From contig NZ_JACFAK010000010.1 in NCBI RefSeq assembly GCF_014118685.1, positions 44,530 to 108,529 on the forward strand: 64,000 nucleotides of DNA. Direction: 5' to 3'. This document shows positions 16,525 to 25,158 of this stretch, piece by piece. Under the pieces are notes generated by a model. The model was not told the origin of the DNA. It did not search any database and worked only from the letters and a program-made list of their open reading frames with translations. The translations under genes were made by a program, and so were the position numbers. Position 1 is the stretch's first letter. Each line of letters opens with the position of its first letter. The DNA is from Flaviflexus huanghaiensis (lineage in GTDB: Bacteria > Actinomycetota > Actinomycetes > Actinomycetales > Actinomycetaceae).

Positions 16525-18081
16525 CTAGTTGCTGGTCGTCATGTCATGTGTCGGCTGACAGGCCGTGTGCCGGTCAGAAAGTTCTACGGGCTCTTTGAGC
16601 TCTTGGCGGTTGACCTTGCCGTAGGCGCCCCGCGGTAGCGCGGTGCGGAACTCGACAATGGTGGGAATCTTGAAATAGGACAGGCGCTTCGCCGCGTAGG
16701 CGATAATCGACTCGGCGGTCACTACGTCGGATGAGGGGACGACGACGGCCTTGACCGCCATGTCCCGCACCTCGTCACCGACCCCGACGACCGCGACAGC
16801 CTCAACCCCCGGACAGCCGCTGAGGACGCACTCGACCTCGGTGGCCGACACGTTCTCGCCCGCCCGCTTGATGAGATCAAGGTGCCTGTCGAGGAAGTAG
16901 AACCACCCGTCCTTGTCGGTGACCGCGTAATCGCCCGTGCGATACCAGCCATCCTTGAGAACCGCTGCGGTGGCAGCCGGGTCGTTCCAGTAGCCCATCA
17001 TGAGGCTGACTCCGGGAATCCCATGAATGTAGAGCTCCCCGCATTCGCCAGCAGGTTGCTCGCGACCGTCCTCGGCGCAGATCCGGGCCCGATAGCCGGG
17101 ACCGATCCGTCCGATGGAGGGCCAGCGCCGCTCGCCGACAGGCGGGTCGGTGATGACGCCAACGAGCGACTCTGTCGACCCGTAATTGTTGAGCAGGGTA
17201 ATCCCGAATCGGGACGTGAATTCGTTTTTCTCGGTATCGGATAGTGGCAGGAAGTAGTGCATCTCCCGCACAACGTGGTCCTGCTCCCCGTCATCGACCG
17301 GTTGCTTGAGCATCGTTCGTGCGATCATCGCCATCCCCTGGACGAGGGTGGCCCGGTGCCGGCAAACAGACCGCCAATAGCGTGTCGCCGAATAACGAGT
17401 GAGAGCGATAAGGGTCGCGCCCGCCTCGATAACGGGCATGAGGGCCGAGAATTGGAAGTTGATGTGGGTCATCGCCATCGTCGTCAGCAACCGGTCCTGC
17501 CCGGTCATCGCCATCTGCCACACACAGAACTCGCCGGAGAACGTCGCGTTCCTGTGGGACAGCATGACGCCCTTCGGCTGGGCCGTCGTGCCGGAGGTGA
17601 ACATGATCTCGAACAGGTCGGCGCCGAACGGCCCGTCACGTCGTACCCGCCGCGGCGCAGGTGGTGTCCTGTAGCCGCCCTCCGCATAGCCCCGGATGTG
17701 GAGCTGCGGAACCGAGGTGATGTCAGCGCCAAGTTCGGGGTCGGACACAACGAGACGGACTCCTGTGTGGCCGAGCATGTAGCTGGCCTCGAAAAGAGTG
17801 GACGCTGCGTTGATCGGGACGAGGACGCCGCCGATCTTCGCAAGTGCGAGGAGGGTTTCGATGAACTCGACAGAGTTGTGGAGGAGGGTGGCGACGCGGT
17901 CGCCGGGGTTGACTCCAAGGTGGACAAGTATGTCCGCCAGAGCCTCGACGCGTTCGTCGAACTCCCCGTACGTGTACCGGCGCACGCGGCCCGTGTCAGG
18001 ATCCTCAAAGATGAGGAACTCACGTTCGGGGTGAGACACGCACCGTGCCTCCCACAGCTCCCCCACACCTCTGTCAGTCAT
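16525..18081 (-). CDS. caiC: Crotonobetaine/carnitine-CoA ligase-like acyl-CoA synthetase
   Basis: This is a 518-residue ANL-superfamily ligase that forms an acyl-adenylate and then the CoA thioester. The AMP-binding loop FTSGTTAQPKGVMLSH is at 161-176, followed by NNYGSTES, GWYRTGDYA, DRHLDLIKRAGENVSATEVE, and the C-terminal catalytic lysine region GAYGKVNRQEL. The length and the context between CaiB and a hydratase match CaiC of E. coli, which activates carnitine, crotonobetaine or gamma-butyrobetaine. Substrate choice is inferred from neighbours. It starts at ATG, 10 bases after the caiB stop. Confidence 0.88.
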   Translation of the reverse strand: MTDRGVGELWEARCVSHPEREFLIFEDPDTGRVRRYTYGEFDERVEALADILVHLGVNPGDRVATLLHNSVEFIETLLALAKIGGVLVPINAASTLFEASYMLGHTGVRLVVSDPELGADITSVPQLHIRGYAEGGYRTPPAPRRVRRDGPFGADLFEIMFTSGTTAQPKGVMLSHRNATFSGEFCVWQMAMTGQDRLLTTMAMTHINFQFSALMPVIEAGATLIALTRYSATRYWRSVCRHRATLVQGMAMIARTMLKQPVDDGEQDHVVREMHYFLPLSDTEKNEFTSRFGITLLNNYGSTESLVGVITDPPVGERRWPSIGRIGPGYRARICAEDGREQPAGECGELYIHGIPGVSLMMGYWNDPAATAAVLKDGWYRTGDYAVTDKDGWFYFLDRHLDLIKRAGENVSATEVECVLSGCPGVEAVAVVGVGDEVRDMAVKAVVVPSSDVVTAESIIAYAAKRLSYFKIPTIVEFRTALPRGAYGKVNRQELKEPVELSDRHTACQPTHDMTTSN

Positions 18082-18091
18082 CGCGCGCAGC

Positions 18092-19315
18092 CTACGGCTG
18101 CTCCACCTGCTCTCCGAACTTCACTGCACCTGTTTCACCGAAGCGACGGATGTCGTCGTCGGAGAAGCCGGCGCGCTCCAAGACGTCCCGGGAGTCCTGC
18201 CCGAGGCCCGGCATGGGCCGCCAAAACCCGCCCGGGTTCTTCGCGAACGTCGGGAACGTGTTGGGCCCCTTAATGGTCACGCCGTCGGCGTTCTCCCACT
18301 CGATGAAGTTGCCCCGCAGCGCGACGTGCTCGTCGGCGACAACATCGGCGATCTCATTGACAACCTGAGCTGCGATCTTGTGGGCAACGAAGTCCTTTTC
18401 GACATCCCACTTGGACCGAGCGAGGAGGTACTCTTCGAGCTTCTCTTCAATGAGGTCCGCCTTCGGGCCGTTCCGCCACAGAGCGGACGTGCCCTCCGGG
18501 TAGTCGTCCGTGCCCCACAGGTCACCAAGACCGATCTGCTCGAGCAGGTACTTGTTCTGCGGCACGCCATAGAGGCATAGGCCGATATAGCCGTCCGCGC
18601 ATTCGTACAGGCCGATACCGCACAGGTTCTGATGGCGACCGCCGGGACGGTCGTACGTCACGCCTGCGTTGAGATAATCCATCATGTAGTACGTGCCGAC
18701 GCGCAGCATCGTCTCGTACATCGCAAGATCGATCGACTCGCCTTCGCCGGTGATGCCGACCTTGTGAAGCGCCGCGAGCGATGAAGACACGATCATGAGG
18801 GCATTGAAATAGTCCGCCCCGTAGGGGTGGATATTCATCGGCTGCTCGGTCGTGCCGTTCTGCGCAACAATCCCCGCGTAGGACGCGACCGTGAGGTCGT
18901 AGGCCGCGGATTCGACGCGCTCCTTCACACCCGTCAGGCCAAACCCGGACACGTGGACGATGACGAGCTTGGGGTTGATACTCCACAGCCAGTCGTCCGT
19001 GATCCCCTTGCGGGCGTACGTGCCGCCCTTCGAAGACTCGATGAAGATGTCAGCGTCCTTGACGAGGCCCGCGAGGGCCTCCTTCCCCTCGTCGGTGAAG
19101 GCATTGAGGGAGATCGAGCGCATGTTGCGCCTCTCCAACTCCTTCACCCACGCGGTGTCGCGCATGGAGTCACCGCTCCACACGTTCTCGATCCACGTGA
19201 CATCAGCACCCCACTCACCCATGATCGCGGCCGCGGTAGGCGCAGCGATCTCGACGGCGGAGTAGACGACCTTGACGTCATCGAGGACGCCGAAAGAGGG
19301 CTTGTTCGTCTCCAT
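18092..19315 (-). CDS. caiB: L-carnitine/crotonobetaine CoA-transferase
   Basis: This is a 407-residue family III CoA-transferase. It follows E. coli CaiB along its length: EWGADVTWIENVWSGDS, SLNAFTDEGKEAL, DIFIESSKG, NPKLVIVHVSGFG, ALHKVGITGEGESIDLAMYETMLR and MMDYLNAG. The catalytic aspartate corresponds to Asp168 in the PYGADYF segment. The enzyme swaps CoA between gamma-butyrobetainyl-CoA and carnitine through an aspartyl-CoA intermediate. A strong AAGGGGAGAA binding site precedes the ATG. It lies 11 bases after caiA. Confidence 0.94.
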   Translation of the reverse strand: METNKPSFGVLDDVKVVYSAVEIAAPTAAAIMGEWGADVTWIENVWSGDSMRDTAWVKELERRNMRSISLNAFTDEGKEALAGLVKDADIFIESSKGGTYARKGITDDWLWSINPKLVIVHVSGFGLTGVKERVESAAYDLTVASYAGIVAQNGTTEQPMNIHPYGADYFNALMIVSSSLAALHKVGITGEGESIDLAMYETMLRVGTYYMMDYLNAGVTYDRPGGRHQNLCGIGLYECADGYIGLCLYGVPQNKYLLEQIGLGDLWGTDDYPEGTSALWRNGPKADLIEEKLEEYLLARSKWDVEKDFVAHKIAAQVVNEIADVVADEHVALRGNFIEWENADGVTIKGPNTFPTFAKNPGGFWRPMPGLGQDSRDVLERAGFSDDDIRRFGETGAVKFGEQVEQP

Positions 19316-19326
19316 AAGTTCTCCCC

Positions 19327-20460
19327 TTACCTGTAGTCGCGAAGGGCAGCGCGGCCTGTCGCGAGGATCATGACCTCGTCGGTGCCGCCCGACACGCGGT
19401 CAACCCGCAGGTCCCGGAAGGCACGCTGGACGCGGTGCTCACCGGTAACGCCGATGCCGGCGAGAACCTGAAGCGCGTGGTCGACAACGAGGCTCGATGC
19501 GTGCGAGCAGTAGTACTTCGCCATCGAGCAGTCACCGCGACCGAGCTGATCGTTGTCTGCCTTCCACGCGATCTCGTACAGCATGTTCCGCATGTTGACG
19601 AGCGCGACCTTCATCTCCGCAAACTTCAGCTGAATGAGCTGCGTGCGGCCGATGGCCTCCCCGCCCTGGACCCGCTGGTTGGCGTACTTCGCTGCGTCCT
19701 CGAACGCCATATAGGCGGTGCCGTAGTTCGTCAGGGCAACGAGGAAACGCTCAAGGTCGAAGTCCTGGACACCGCGCTTGAACGCGTTGCCTTCACTACC
19801 GAAAATGTCGGACTCGTCAAGCTCGACGTCATCGAAGTAGAGCTCCGCACAGGAGTCCATCTTGAGACCGAGCTTCGCGAGCGGCTCCTTCGTGATGCCG
19901 GGCTTCGACATGTCAACGAACCATTCGGTGTAAACCGACATGTCATCAGCGTTCCGGGCCATGACGACCATGTACGGCGCATGCATCGCCGAGGTCTGGA
20001 ACGTCTTGTGCCCGTTGAGGTACACCTTGCCGTCTCGGCGGGTGTACGTCGTCGCCATCTCATCCCACGAGGAACCCGCACCGGGCTCGGTCATGGCGTA
20101 GTTGAGCATCTGCTTGCCGGTGCCGAGGAAGGACAGCATCGTTTCCTTCTGCTCCTCGGTACCCTCGCGCAGAACGGTGCCCCAGCCCGGAAGCTGGTAG
20201 AGCACGTAGGTCGGTCCGCCCAGGCGGCCAAGTTCCTCATACGCTGCCGTAAGCTCTGTCCAGCCGAGCCCGAAACCGTCGTTCTCCTCGGGCAGGAGGA
20301 TGTGGTCGAACCCGAGCTCGCAGATCGCCTCAGCCCACTCGATCGGGTACTCCGAGTTGGCATCGCACTCGCGGAAGTAGTCTTCCCAGTTGCGCGACTC
20401 CATGAGCTGTCGGTAGCCCTCGACCATGAGCTGCTGGTCTTCATTCAGCGAAAAATCCAC
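19327..20460 (-). CDS. caiA: Crotonobetainyl-CoA reductase (acyl-CoA dehydrogenase family)
   Basis: This is a 377-residue flavoprotein (E. coli CaiA has 380) that reduces crotonobetainyl-CoA to gamma-butyrobetainyl-CoA. Shared stretches with CaiA include [68 protein letters not shown] and [13 protein letters not shown]. The GTG at 20460 ([10 protein letters not shown]) aligns with the CaiA N-terminus. The longer open frame upstream shows no family similarity. FixABCX is the expected electron donor. The gene follows the esterase gene by about 30 bases in the same operon. Confidence 0.95.
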   Translation of the reverse strand: MDFSLNEDQQLMVEGYRQLMESRNWEDYFRECDANSEYPIEWAEAICELGFDHILLPEENDGFGLGWTELTAAYEELGRLGGPTYVLYQLPGWGTVLREGTEEQKETMLSFLGTGKQMLNYAMTEPGAGSSWDEMATTYTRRDGKVYLNGHKTFQTSAMHAPYMVVMARNADDMSVYTEWFVDMSKPGITKEPLAKLGLKMDSCAELYFDDVELDESDIFGSEGNAFKRGVQDFDLERFLVALTNYGTAYMAFEDAAKYANQRVQGGEAIGRTQLIQLKFAEMKVALVNMRNMLYEIAWKADNDQLGRGDCSMAKYYCSHASSLVVDHALQVLAGIGVTGEHRVQRAFRDLRVDRVSGGTDEVMILATGRAALRDYR

Positions 20461-20491
20461 GGTGATGTCACTTCTTTCTGTGTCTGATGTG

Positions 20492-21463
20492 TTAGGACTG
20501 GCTGGCTTGTGCGCGATAGAACTCGCTCGCGGCCGCAAGGGCCGCTCCCGCCTCCGGCACAAGCCGTGAATGATGGAGGAAGGCGTGGATGATTCCCTCG
20601 TAGATGTCGAGCTTGACCGGGATCCCCGAGGACTCAAGGATGTCGGCGAGTAGCCGGGAATCATCGAGCAGGGGATCAAGCTCGGCGGCGACGATGTAGG
20701 TCGCCGGCATGTCCCTCGTCAGGTCGTTGCGGAACAGGTCGAGGAATCGGTCCTCGATCTGACGTTCGTCGGCGAGTGCCTGGCCGATGTAGAAGGCCAG
20801 CTCGTCTTGGGTGATGCCGTCCCACGGGCCGCCGAGGCGGCGCTGTGAGGGAGAGTCGCGTAGGCCGAACCAGCCGTAGAAGAGGAGCAGGGCACGAACG
20901 TTATCGGCAGCCTTCTCCACCTCCCGCAGGTAGAGGTATGAGGCGAGCGCAATGTGGGCGCCACCCGAGTCGCCAGCGAATGACACATCGTCGCCGTCGA
21001 TTCCCCACTCACCCGCAGCTGCGCGGACCGCCTGAACGACGGCGACGCACTGCTGCAGATTTGTCGGATACTTCGTCTCCGGGCTGAGCCCGTAGTCGAT
21101 GGCGATGACGGCCGCGCCTGATTCCTCCGCGAGGATCCGAGTCATCCTGTCGTGGGTATCGAGGTCCCCAAGGCACCAGCCACCGCCGTGAGTGAAGAAG
21201 ATGACTGGAAGAACAGCATCCGTCGTCGGCCTGTACATCCGGACCGCGATATCGCCGTGGTCCGTGGGGATGACACCGTCAACCGTGGCGGCCATGACCG
21301 GACCACCCTCGTTCCAGTAGGCGCGCTCCGTGCGGTAGCCCGCCCTCATCTCTTCGATGCTCTGACCTGTGGAGTAGACGTCAGCGGCAAGCTCGTTCTG
21401 CTTCGCCACCGCCTCGCCTGTCTCGTTCGTCCAGCGAGAGGGGACATCGATCTTATTGACCAC
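20492..21463 (-). CDS. Alpha/beta hydrolase of the HSL (hormone-sensitive lipase) family
   Basis: This is a 323-residue esterase. The oxyanion motif HGGGW is at 92-96, the nucleophile motif GDSGG at 164-168 (Ser166; the family norm is GDSAG), a DPLLDDS segment supplies the Asp, and the GIIHAF segment supplies the His. This group hydrolyses short acyl esters. Standing in a carnitine-type operon between the transporter and caiA, it may release carnitine from short-chain acylcarnitines. That role is inference. No equivalent is present in the E. coli cai operon. It starts at GTG, four bases after the upstream transporter gene. Confidence 0.85.
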   Translation of the reverse strand: MVNKIDVPSRWTNETGEAVAKQNELAADVYSTGQSIEEMRAGYRTERAYWNEGGPVMAATVDGVIPTDHGDIAVRMYRPTTDAVLPVIFFTHGGGWCLGDLDTHDRMTRILAEESGAAVIAIDYGLSPETKYPTNLQQCVAVVQAVRAAAGEWGIDGDDVSFAGDSGGAHIALASYLYLREVEKAADNVRALLLFYGWFGLRDSPSQRRLGGPWDGITQDELAFYIGQALADERQIEDRFLDLFRNDLTRDMPATYIVAAELDPLLDDSRLLADILESSGIPVKLDIYEGIIHAFLHHSRLVPEAGAALAAASEFYRAQASQS

Positions 21464-21467
21464 GGAC

Positions 21468-22832
21468 CTACTTCACCTCCGGGACAGCTGCCTCGGCGGG
21501 GACCGGTGGGATGGGGCCCTGCGGAGCGATCTCGCCCTCGATGAGCGCATCTGCGTCGACCGGGCGACCGTTGGTCTTACGGACGTAGAGAATCAGAGCG
21601 ATGGCGAACACCATGGCGAGCACCGCGACGCCAGCGAGGATCCCGAAGATCTGCGGGTACGCATCGTTGCCATTGGCGTCGATCATGGCGCCGAACCACT
21701 TCGAGGAGAACGTGTCCGGAAGGAAGCCGACAACGGAGAGCAGGCCGGTTGCGGTTCCGAAGATCGTCAGCGGAACCTTGCCCTCCGTGAGCTGGGAAGA
21801 CACGATGCCGAACACGCCGTTTGCGATGAAGCCGAGGAGAACAATGATGAGAGCCGCGATGATCGTCGCCGCCTCGTTCTTCGGAAGGAAGGTGAGGACA
21901 ATGATCGAGATCGCCGTGACAAGGGAGCCCGCCCCGATGATCTTCGACGGGGAATTGACTGCCTTCGCCATGAAGCCGAACGCCGGCCCTGACAGCAGCG
22001 TGACGCCGTAGGTGCGGATAACCGACACAAAGGTTGCGATGCCAACACTCGCACCGAGAACCGACGTGAGGTACGGAGTCGTGTACGAGACTCCCGTGTA
22101 GTAGAAGTACACGCAGAACATCGTGGCTGCGGCGATCCAGACGACTGGCGACCGGAGTGCGTCACGCAGCTCCGACAGTGAGAAGCCGTTCGCCTTCGTA
22201 TCAGCAATCTCGCCCTCGAACTTCGGAATGTAGAGGTAGGAGAGAACGCCGAGGATGAGAATGATGGCCGCGAGGATCCAGATGAGGGATCGAACCGCCA
22301 TGTCCATGTTCGACGCCATCCACGAAATGATGGCGAGCTGGATGACACCCATGACGAGGCCGGCTGCGCCGTAAACGCCGTACGACAGGCCGATGTTGCG
22401 CGAGTATTCGTCCTCTTCCGAGATGAGACGGACAAGCTTGAAGCGAATCCCCCACCAGATGAGAATCGTCGTCACGCCCATGCCGACGAAGATGACGTGA
22501 AGCATGAACATTGACGGAAGCAGGCCGTACATAAACGTGAGGACCGCGGTCGAGCTGAAACCAACCCACGCCAGCGTGCGCATGCGGATCTTGTCCGCAA
22601 TGATTCCCGAGGGCAGGTAGCAAATCGTCGCCGTGATGGCGTACGCGGTGATGAGCGAACCGATCTGCTCGTTGTTGGCGTTGAGCGCCTCCATCAGCGG
22701 ATCGTAGATGACGTTCTTAAGATAGGCGGGTGCATAAATAATCGAACTGCCCATTGAAACGAGAATAAGGAGGAAAATTCTGTGACCTTTGGACAGGTCG
22801 GTCGCCCGCACCTCCTCACGAAGATTGATCAT
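21468..22832 (-). CDS. MFS transporter, first gene of the cai-like operon
   Basis: This is a 454-residue, twelve-helix major facilitator protein with SLITAYAITATICYLPSGIIAD in the first half and GIVSSQLTEGKVP in the second, resembling organophosphate/YihN-like carriers rather than the sugar-porter group. Its position at the head of the caiABC operon makes it the best candidate for the uptake or exchange of carnitine and gamma-butyrobetaine, the job of the BCCT protein CaiT in enteric bacteria. No CaiT homologue is present. AAAGG precedes the ATG by nine bases. Confidence 0.82.
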   Translation of the reverse strand: MINLREEVRATDLSKGHRIFLLILVSMGSSIIYAPAYLKNVIYDPLMEALNANNEQIGSLITAYAITATICYLPSGIIADKIRMRTLAWVGFSSTAVLTFMYGLLPSMFMLHVIFVGMGVTTILIWWGIRFKLVRLISEEDEYSRNIGLSYGVYGAAGLVMGVIQLAIISWMASNMDMAVRSLIWILAAIILILGVLSYLYIPKFEGEIADTKANGFSLSELRDALRSPVVWIAAATMFCVYFYYTGVSYTTPYLTSVLGASVGIATFVSVIRTYGVTLLSGPAFGFMAKAVNSPSKIIGAGSLVTAISIIVLTFLPKNEAATIIAALIIVLLGFIANGVFGIVSSQLTEGKVPLTIFGTATGLLSVVGFLPDTFSSKWFGAMIDANGNDAYPQIFGILAGVAVLAMVFAIALILYVRKTNGRPVDADALIEGEIAPQGPIPPVPAEAAVPEVK

Positions 22833-23505
22833 GGTTGTTGCCTTTCAAAAATGGGAGCGCCGCCACCGGCTGGAAAGATATATGTGCGGATCACGAACCG
22901 TGTTCCGTGCGAGCCAGGTCGCCCCGCACAGAAATAATCATCGGCGCGACGTTCCACCAGTTCGTGGGACCAAGGTGCAGATCCTGCGGACGGCTTTCGT
23001 CCGAATTATTGACGGCGGATACGCCGCAGATTCGGCCGCCCACGCGTCCCGGACGTCACACCGGCCGTTCGCAACCGAGGGCCGGTCCTCTCGGCCCAGC
23101 ACGAGCTACGCCCGCCGTGGTCCGACTCACACGGACGGCTAGCGTCCGAAACGACCGATTTATGGCGCACGTCTCTCCAACGAGTACACGTATAAACGTC
23201 GTTGTAGTTATAAACCGCCCAACCGTCATGGTCCTGCGCACACTCGGGCATGCACGACTCATGAACAAAGTCCGCTGGACGCACGACAACGCGTGAGCAC
23301 ATGGGTTTATCGCAGCAGGAGGCCGCATGGGGCTTCGGCGGTGGTCAGCCCATCCCCCTGAGCACTTTTGCCTCGTACGTTCGCGAGAATGTCACGGGCG
23401 CCGCGCCCGCGCCGAGGGTCATGACATTGGACACAGCTCGGTTCCGGCGCGTCGTCTGAGCAACGTCCAGCCCAGCTCGACTCTCAGTTCTCATTGCCTG
23501 CCGTG
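22833..23505. other. Gene-poor 673-base intergenic region upstream of the cai-like operon
   Basis: No convincing long gene was found on either strand. The cai-like promoter should lie near its left end, where CATATATCTTT occurs on the minus strand about 50 bases before the MFS start. TATAAAC occurs twice (23191-23197 and 23209-23215) in a locally AT-rich patch that could be a promoter or regulator site. One short plausible reading frame lies at the right end and is listed separately. Confidence 0.6.
23301..23459 (+). CDS. Possible small protein of 52 residues
   Basis: This is an unrecognised short frame starting at ATG with MGLSQQEAAWGFGGGQPIPL and running through STFASYVRENV to a TGA. Its residue composition looks protein-like and better than the competing frames, and GC is high at third positions. 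There is no strong ribosome binding site and no known family, so it may also be a gene remnant or chance. Confidence 0.25.
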   Translation: MGLSQQEAAWGFGGGQPIPLSTFASYVRENVTGAAPAPRVMTLDTARFRRVV

Positions 23506-23931
23506 CTAGGCAGACTGTTTCCTGTCGATAAGTGTCGCGAGCCGAACGGCTTCCCTCCGTGCATAGTCGCCGTCGGCGCTCTGGATCGCCATGACGGACA
23601 CGACGTGGCCGTCTGTTGTATCGATCCTCACCCACGGGCCTTCACCGAAGTCGACCCCGACGATCTGCCCCCACTCGAGGCTATGGGCGTAGATGAGGTT
23701 CTTGATGTAGATGCCCTCGTCGCGGACTTCAACGCGGACCTGGTACTGGATCCACAGCAACCAGAGGAAGAAGGCAAGGAGAATGACGGTACCGATGTAG
23801 TCGACGGTCCCCCACGCGTAGATGCCGAAACTCGGCGCCATAGCGAAGAGGACCGCCGTCGAGGCAATGAGGAGAACGGCGAGGCCCGCAGTCACGTACC
23901 TCGCCATTCGGGGTCGAAACGTGCGCGTCAC
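23506..23931 (-). CDS. Small membrane PH-like protein downstream of hisG
   Basis: This is a 141-residue protein with two closely spaced transmembrane helices ([19 protein letters not shown] and [15 protein letters not shown]) followed by a soluble domain, [21 protein letters not shown] to the [11 protein letters not shown] segment, typical of bacterial PH-like membrane proteins often found next to his genes in actinobacteria. Its function is unknown. The GTG start overlaps the hisG stop (GTGA), so it is coupled to hisEG. Confidence 0.75.
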   Translation of the reverse strand: MTRTFRPRMARYVTAGLAVLLIASTAVLFAMAPSFGIYAWGTVDYIGTVILLAFFLWLLWIQYQVRVEVRDEGIYIKNLIYAHSLEWGQIVGVDFGEGPWVRIDTTDGHVVSVMAIQSADGDYARREAVRLATLIDRKQSA

Positions 23932-24770
23932 AGCCTGCAGGCGAGGATCGGGGTGACGAGAATGGCACGGGCACCGACGTCGTACAACCCGTCCATGACC
24001 TTGTTCCTGTCGTCCTTCTTCACCATGGCGCGCACCGCGTACCACTCACCATCATGCAACGGCGAGACCGTCGGTGACTGGAGGCCCGGCGTTAACTTGA
24101 CCGCGTCATCGAGGTGGCTCGTGTGAATGTCGTAGTCGATGAGAACGTAGCCGCGGGCGACGAGGACGCCCTGGATGCGGCGGTCGAGAATCTCGAGCCC
24201 CTCGGGTTCTTCTCCGGCGCGACGGATGAGAACTGCTTCGGACAGCATGAGCGGCTCACCAAAGACGGTAAGGCCCGCAGCTCGCAGGGTCGACCCCGTC
24301 TCCACAACATCCGCGATGGCGTCCGCAACCCCGAGCTGCACGGAGGATTCCACTGCTCCGTCAAGGTGGACGACTGTCGCGTCGATGCCCTTGTCCGACA
24401 AGTGCTTCGTCACGACCTGGTCGTAGGACGTGGCAATCCGCTTGCCCTGCAGTTCGTCGATGGTCGACATTGATCCGCCAGGCGCTGCGAAGCGGAATGT
24501 AGAGCGGGCGAATCCGAGGGCGCGATGCTCGATCGCCTCGGCATCGGAGTCGATGAGGAGGTCACGGCCCGTAATGCCGACGTCAACGGTTCCCGCGCCG
24601 ACGTAGACGGCGACGTCCCGCGGGCGGATGAAGAAGAACTCGACGCCGTTTGTCTCGTCGAGCAGGACGAGCTCTTTCGGGTCGCGGCGCTGGCGGTAGC
24701 CCGCCTCGGCGAGAAGGGTCGATGCGGGTTCGGACAGGGAACCCTTGTTTGGGACAGCGATTCTCAGCAC
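23928..24770 (-). CDS. hisG: ATP phosphoribosyltransferase, long form
   Basis: HisG joins ATP and PRPP in the first step of histidine synthesis. The 280-residue length is that of the long, HisZ-independent form with a C-terminal ACT-like regulatory domain. Motifs are [42 protein letters not shown] and [17 protein letters not shown], and the tail [19 protein letters not shown] is the regulatory part. The GTG at 24770 has TAAGGAC seven bases upstream and aligns with family N-termini. An ATG at 24803 would overlap hisE. Feedback inhibition by histidine is expected for this form. Confidence 0.93.
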   Translation of the reverse strand: MLRIAVPNKGSLSEPASTLLAEAGYRQRRDPKELVLLDETNGVEFFFIRPRDVAVYVGAGTVDVGITGRDLLIDSDAEAIEHRALGFARSTFRFAAPGGSMSTIDELQGKRIATSYDQVVTKHLSDKGIDATVVHLDGAVESSVQLGVADAIADVVETGSTLRAAGLTVFGEPLMLSEAVLIRRAGEEPEGLEILDRRIQGVLVARGYVLIDYDIHTSHLDDAVKLTPGLQSPTVSPLHDGEWYAVRAMVKKDDRNKVMDGLYDVGARAILVTPILACRL

Positions 24771-24780
24771 GGAAAAGTCC

Positions 24781-25044
24781 TTAGAGGTAGCGGTAGAGGT
24801 CATCGAGGGTCAGTCCCCTGGCGATGAGCATGACCTGGAGGTGGTAGATGAGCTGGGACGCTTCGAGGGCGACCTGTTCGTCGGATTCGTACTCGGCCGC
24901 AATCCACACTTCGCCCGCCTCTTCGAGGATCTTCTTCCCGATCGTATGGATCCCGGCATCGAGCTCCTTGACGGTACCCGATCCCTCCGGGCGGTCCTTG
25001 GCCTTCTGGCTGAGTTCGGCGAACAGTTCTTCGAAGTTCTTCAC
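24781..25044 (-). CDS. hisE: Phosphoribosyl-ATP pyrophosphatase
   Basis: This is an 87-residue all-alpha MazG-like enzyme that hydrolyses phosphoribosyl-ATP to phosphoribosyl-AMP. The signature [21 protein letters not shown], with the metal-binding EExxE pattern, and the [16 protein letters not shown] segment are typical. It starts at GTG. hisG follows 10 bases later, giving consecutive steps of the pathway in one transcript. Confidence 0.93.
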   Translation of the reverse strand: MKNFEELFAELSQKAKDRPEGSGTVKELDAGIHTIGKKILEEAGEVWIAAEYESDEQVALEASQLIYHLQVMLIARGLTLDDLYRYL

Positions 25045-25122
25045 GCGCCCAGTCTATGCGCATCGGCCACGCTCCTCACCTCGCGCCCAGGAACGGGCAC
25101 CCAGCGGAAGGCATCGTCATGC

Positions 25123-25154
25123 ACGAGTCCCGCACAGGAACGTGCGGGACTCGT
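25123..25154 (-). terminator. Terminator hairpin after ribY
   Basis: A perfect 13-base-pair stem (ACGAGTCCCGCAC with GTGCGGGACTCGT) and six-base loop starts four bases after the ribY stop. It separates the riboflavin uptake genes from hisE. No long T-tract follows. Confidence 0.72.
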
Positions 25155-25158
25155 CGGG

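Noticed and set aside
17257..18273. Open frame of 338 codons on the plus strand opposite caiC
   Set aside because: It is an antisense frame kept open by high GC. Its residues are low in hydrophobic pattern and match no family, while the minus strand encodes an intact CaiC.
19435..20487. Open frame of 350 codons on the plus strand opposite caiA
   Set aside because: It is a shadow of the CaiA coding strand, which matches its family over the whole length.
22835..23296. Several open frames within the gap before the cai-like operon
   Set aside because: They are mutually overlapping, lack binding sites, and are rich in Arg, Thr and Ser as random high-GC translation gives.
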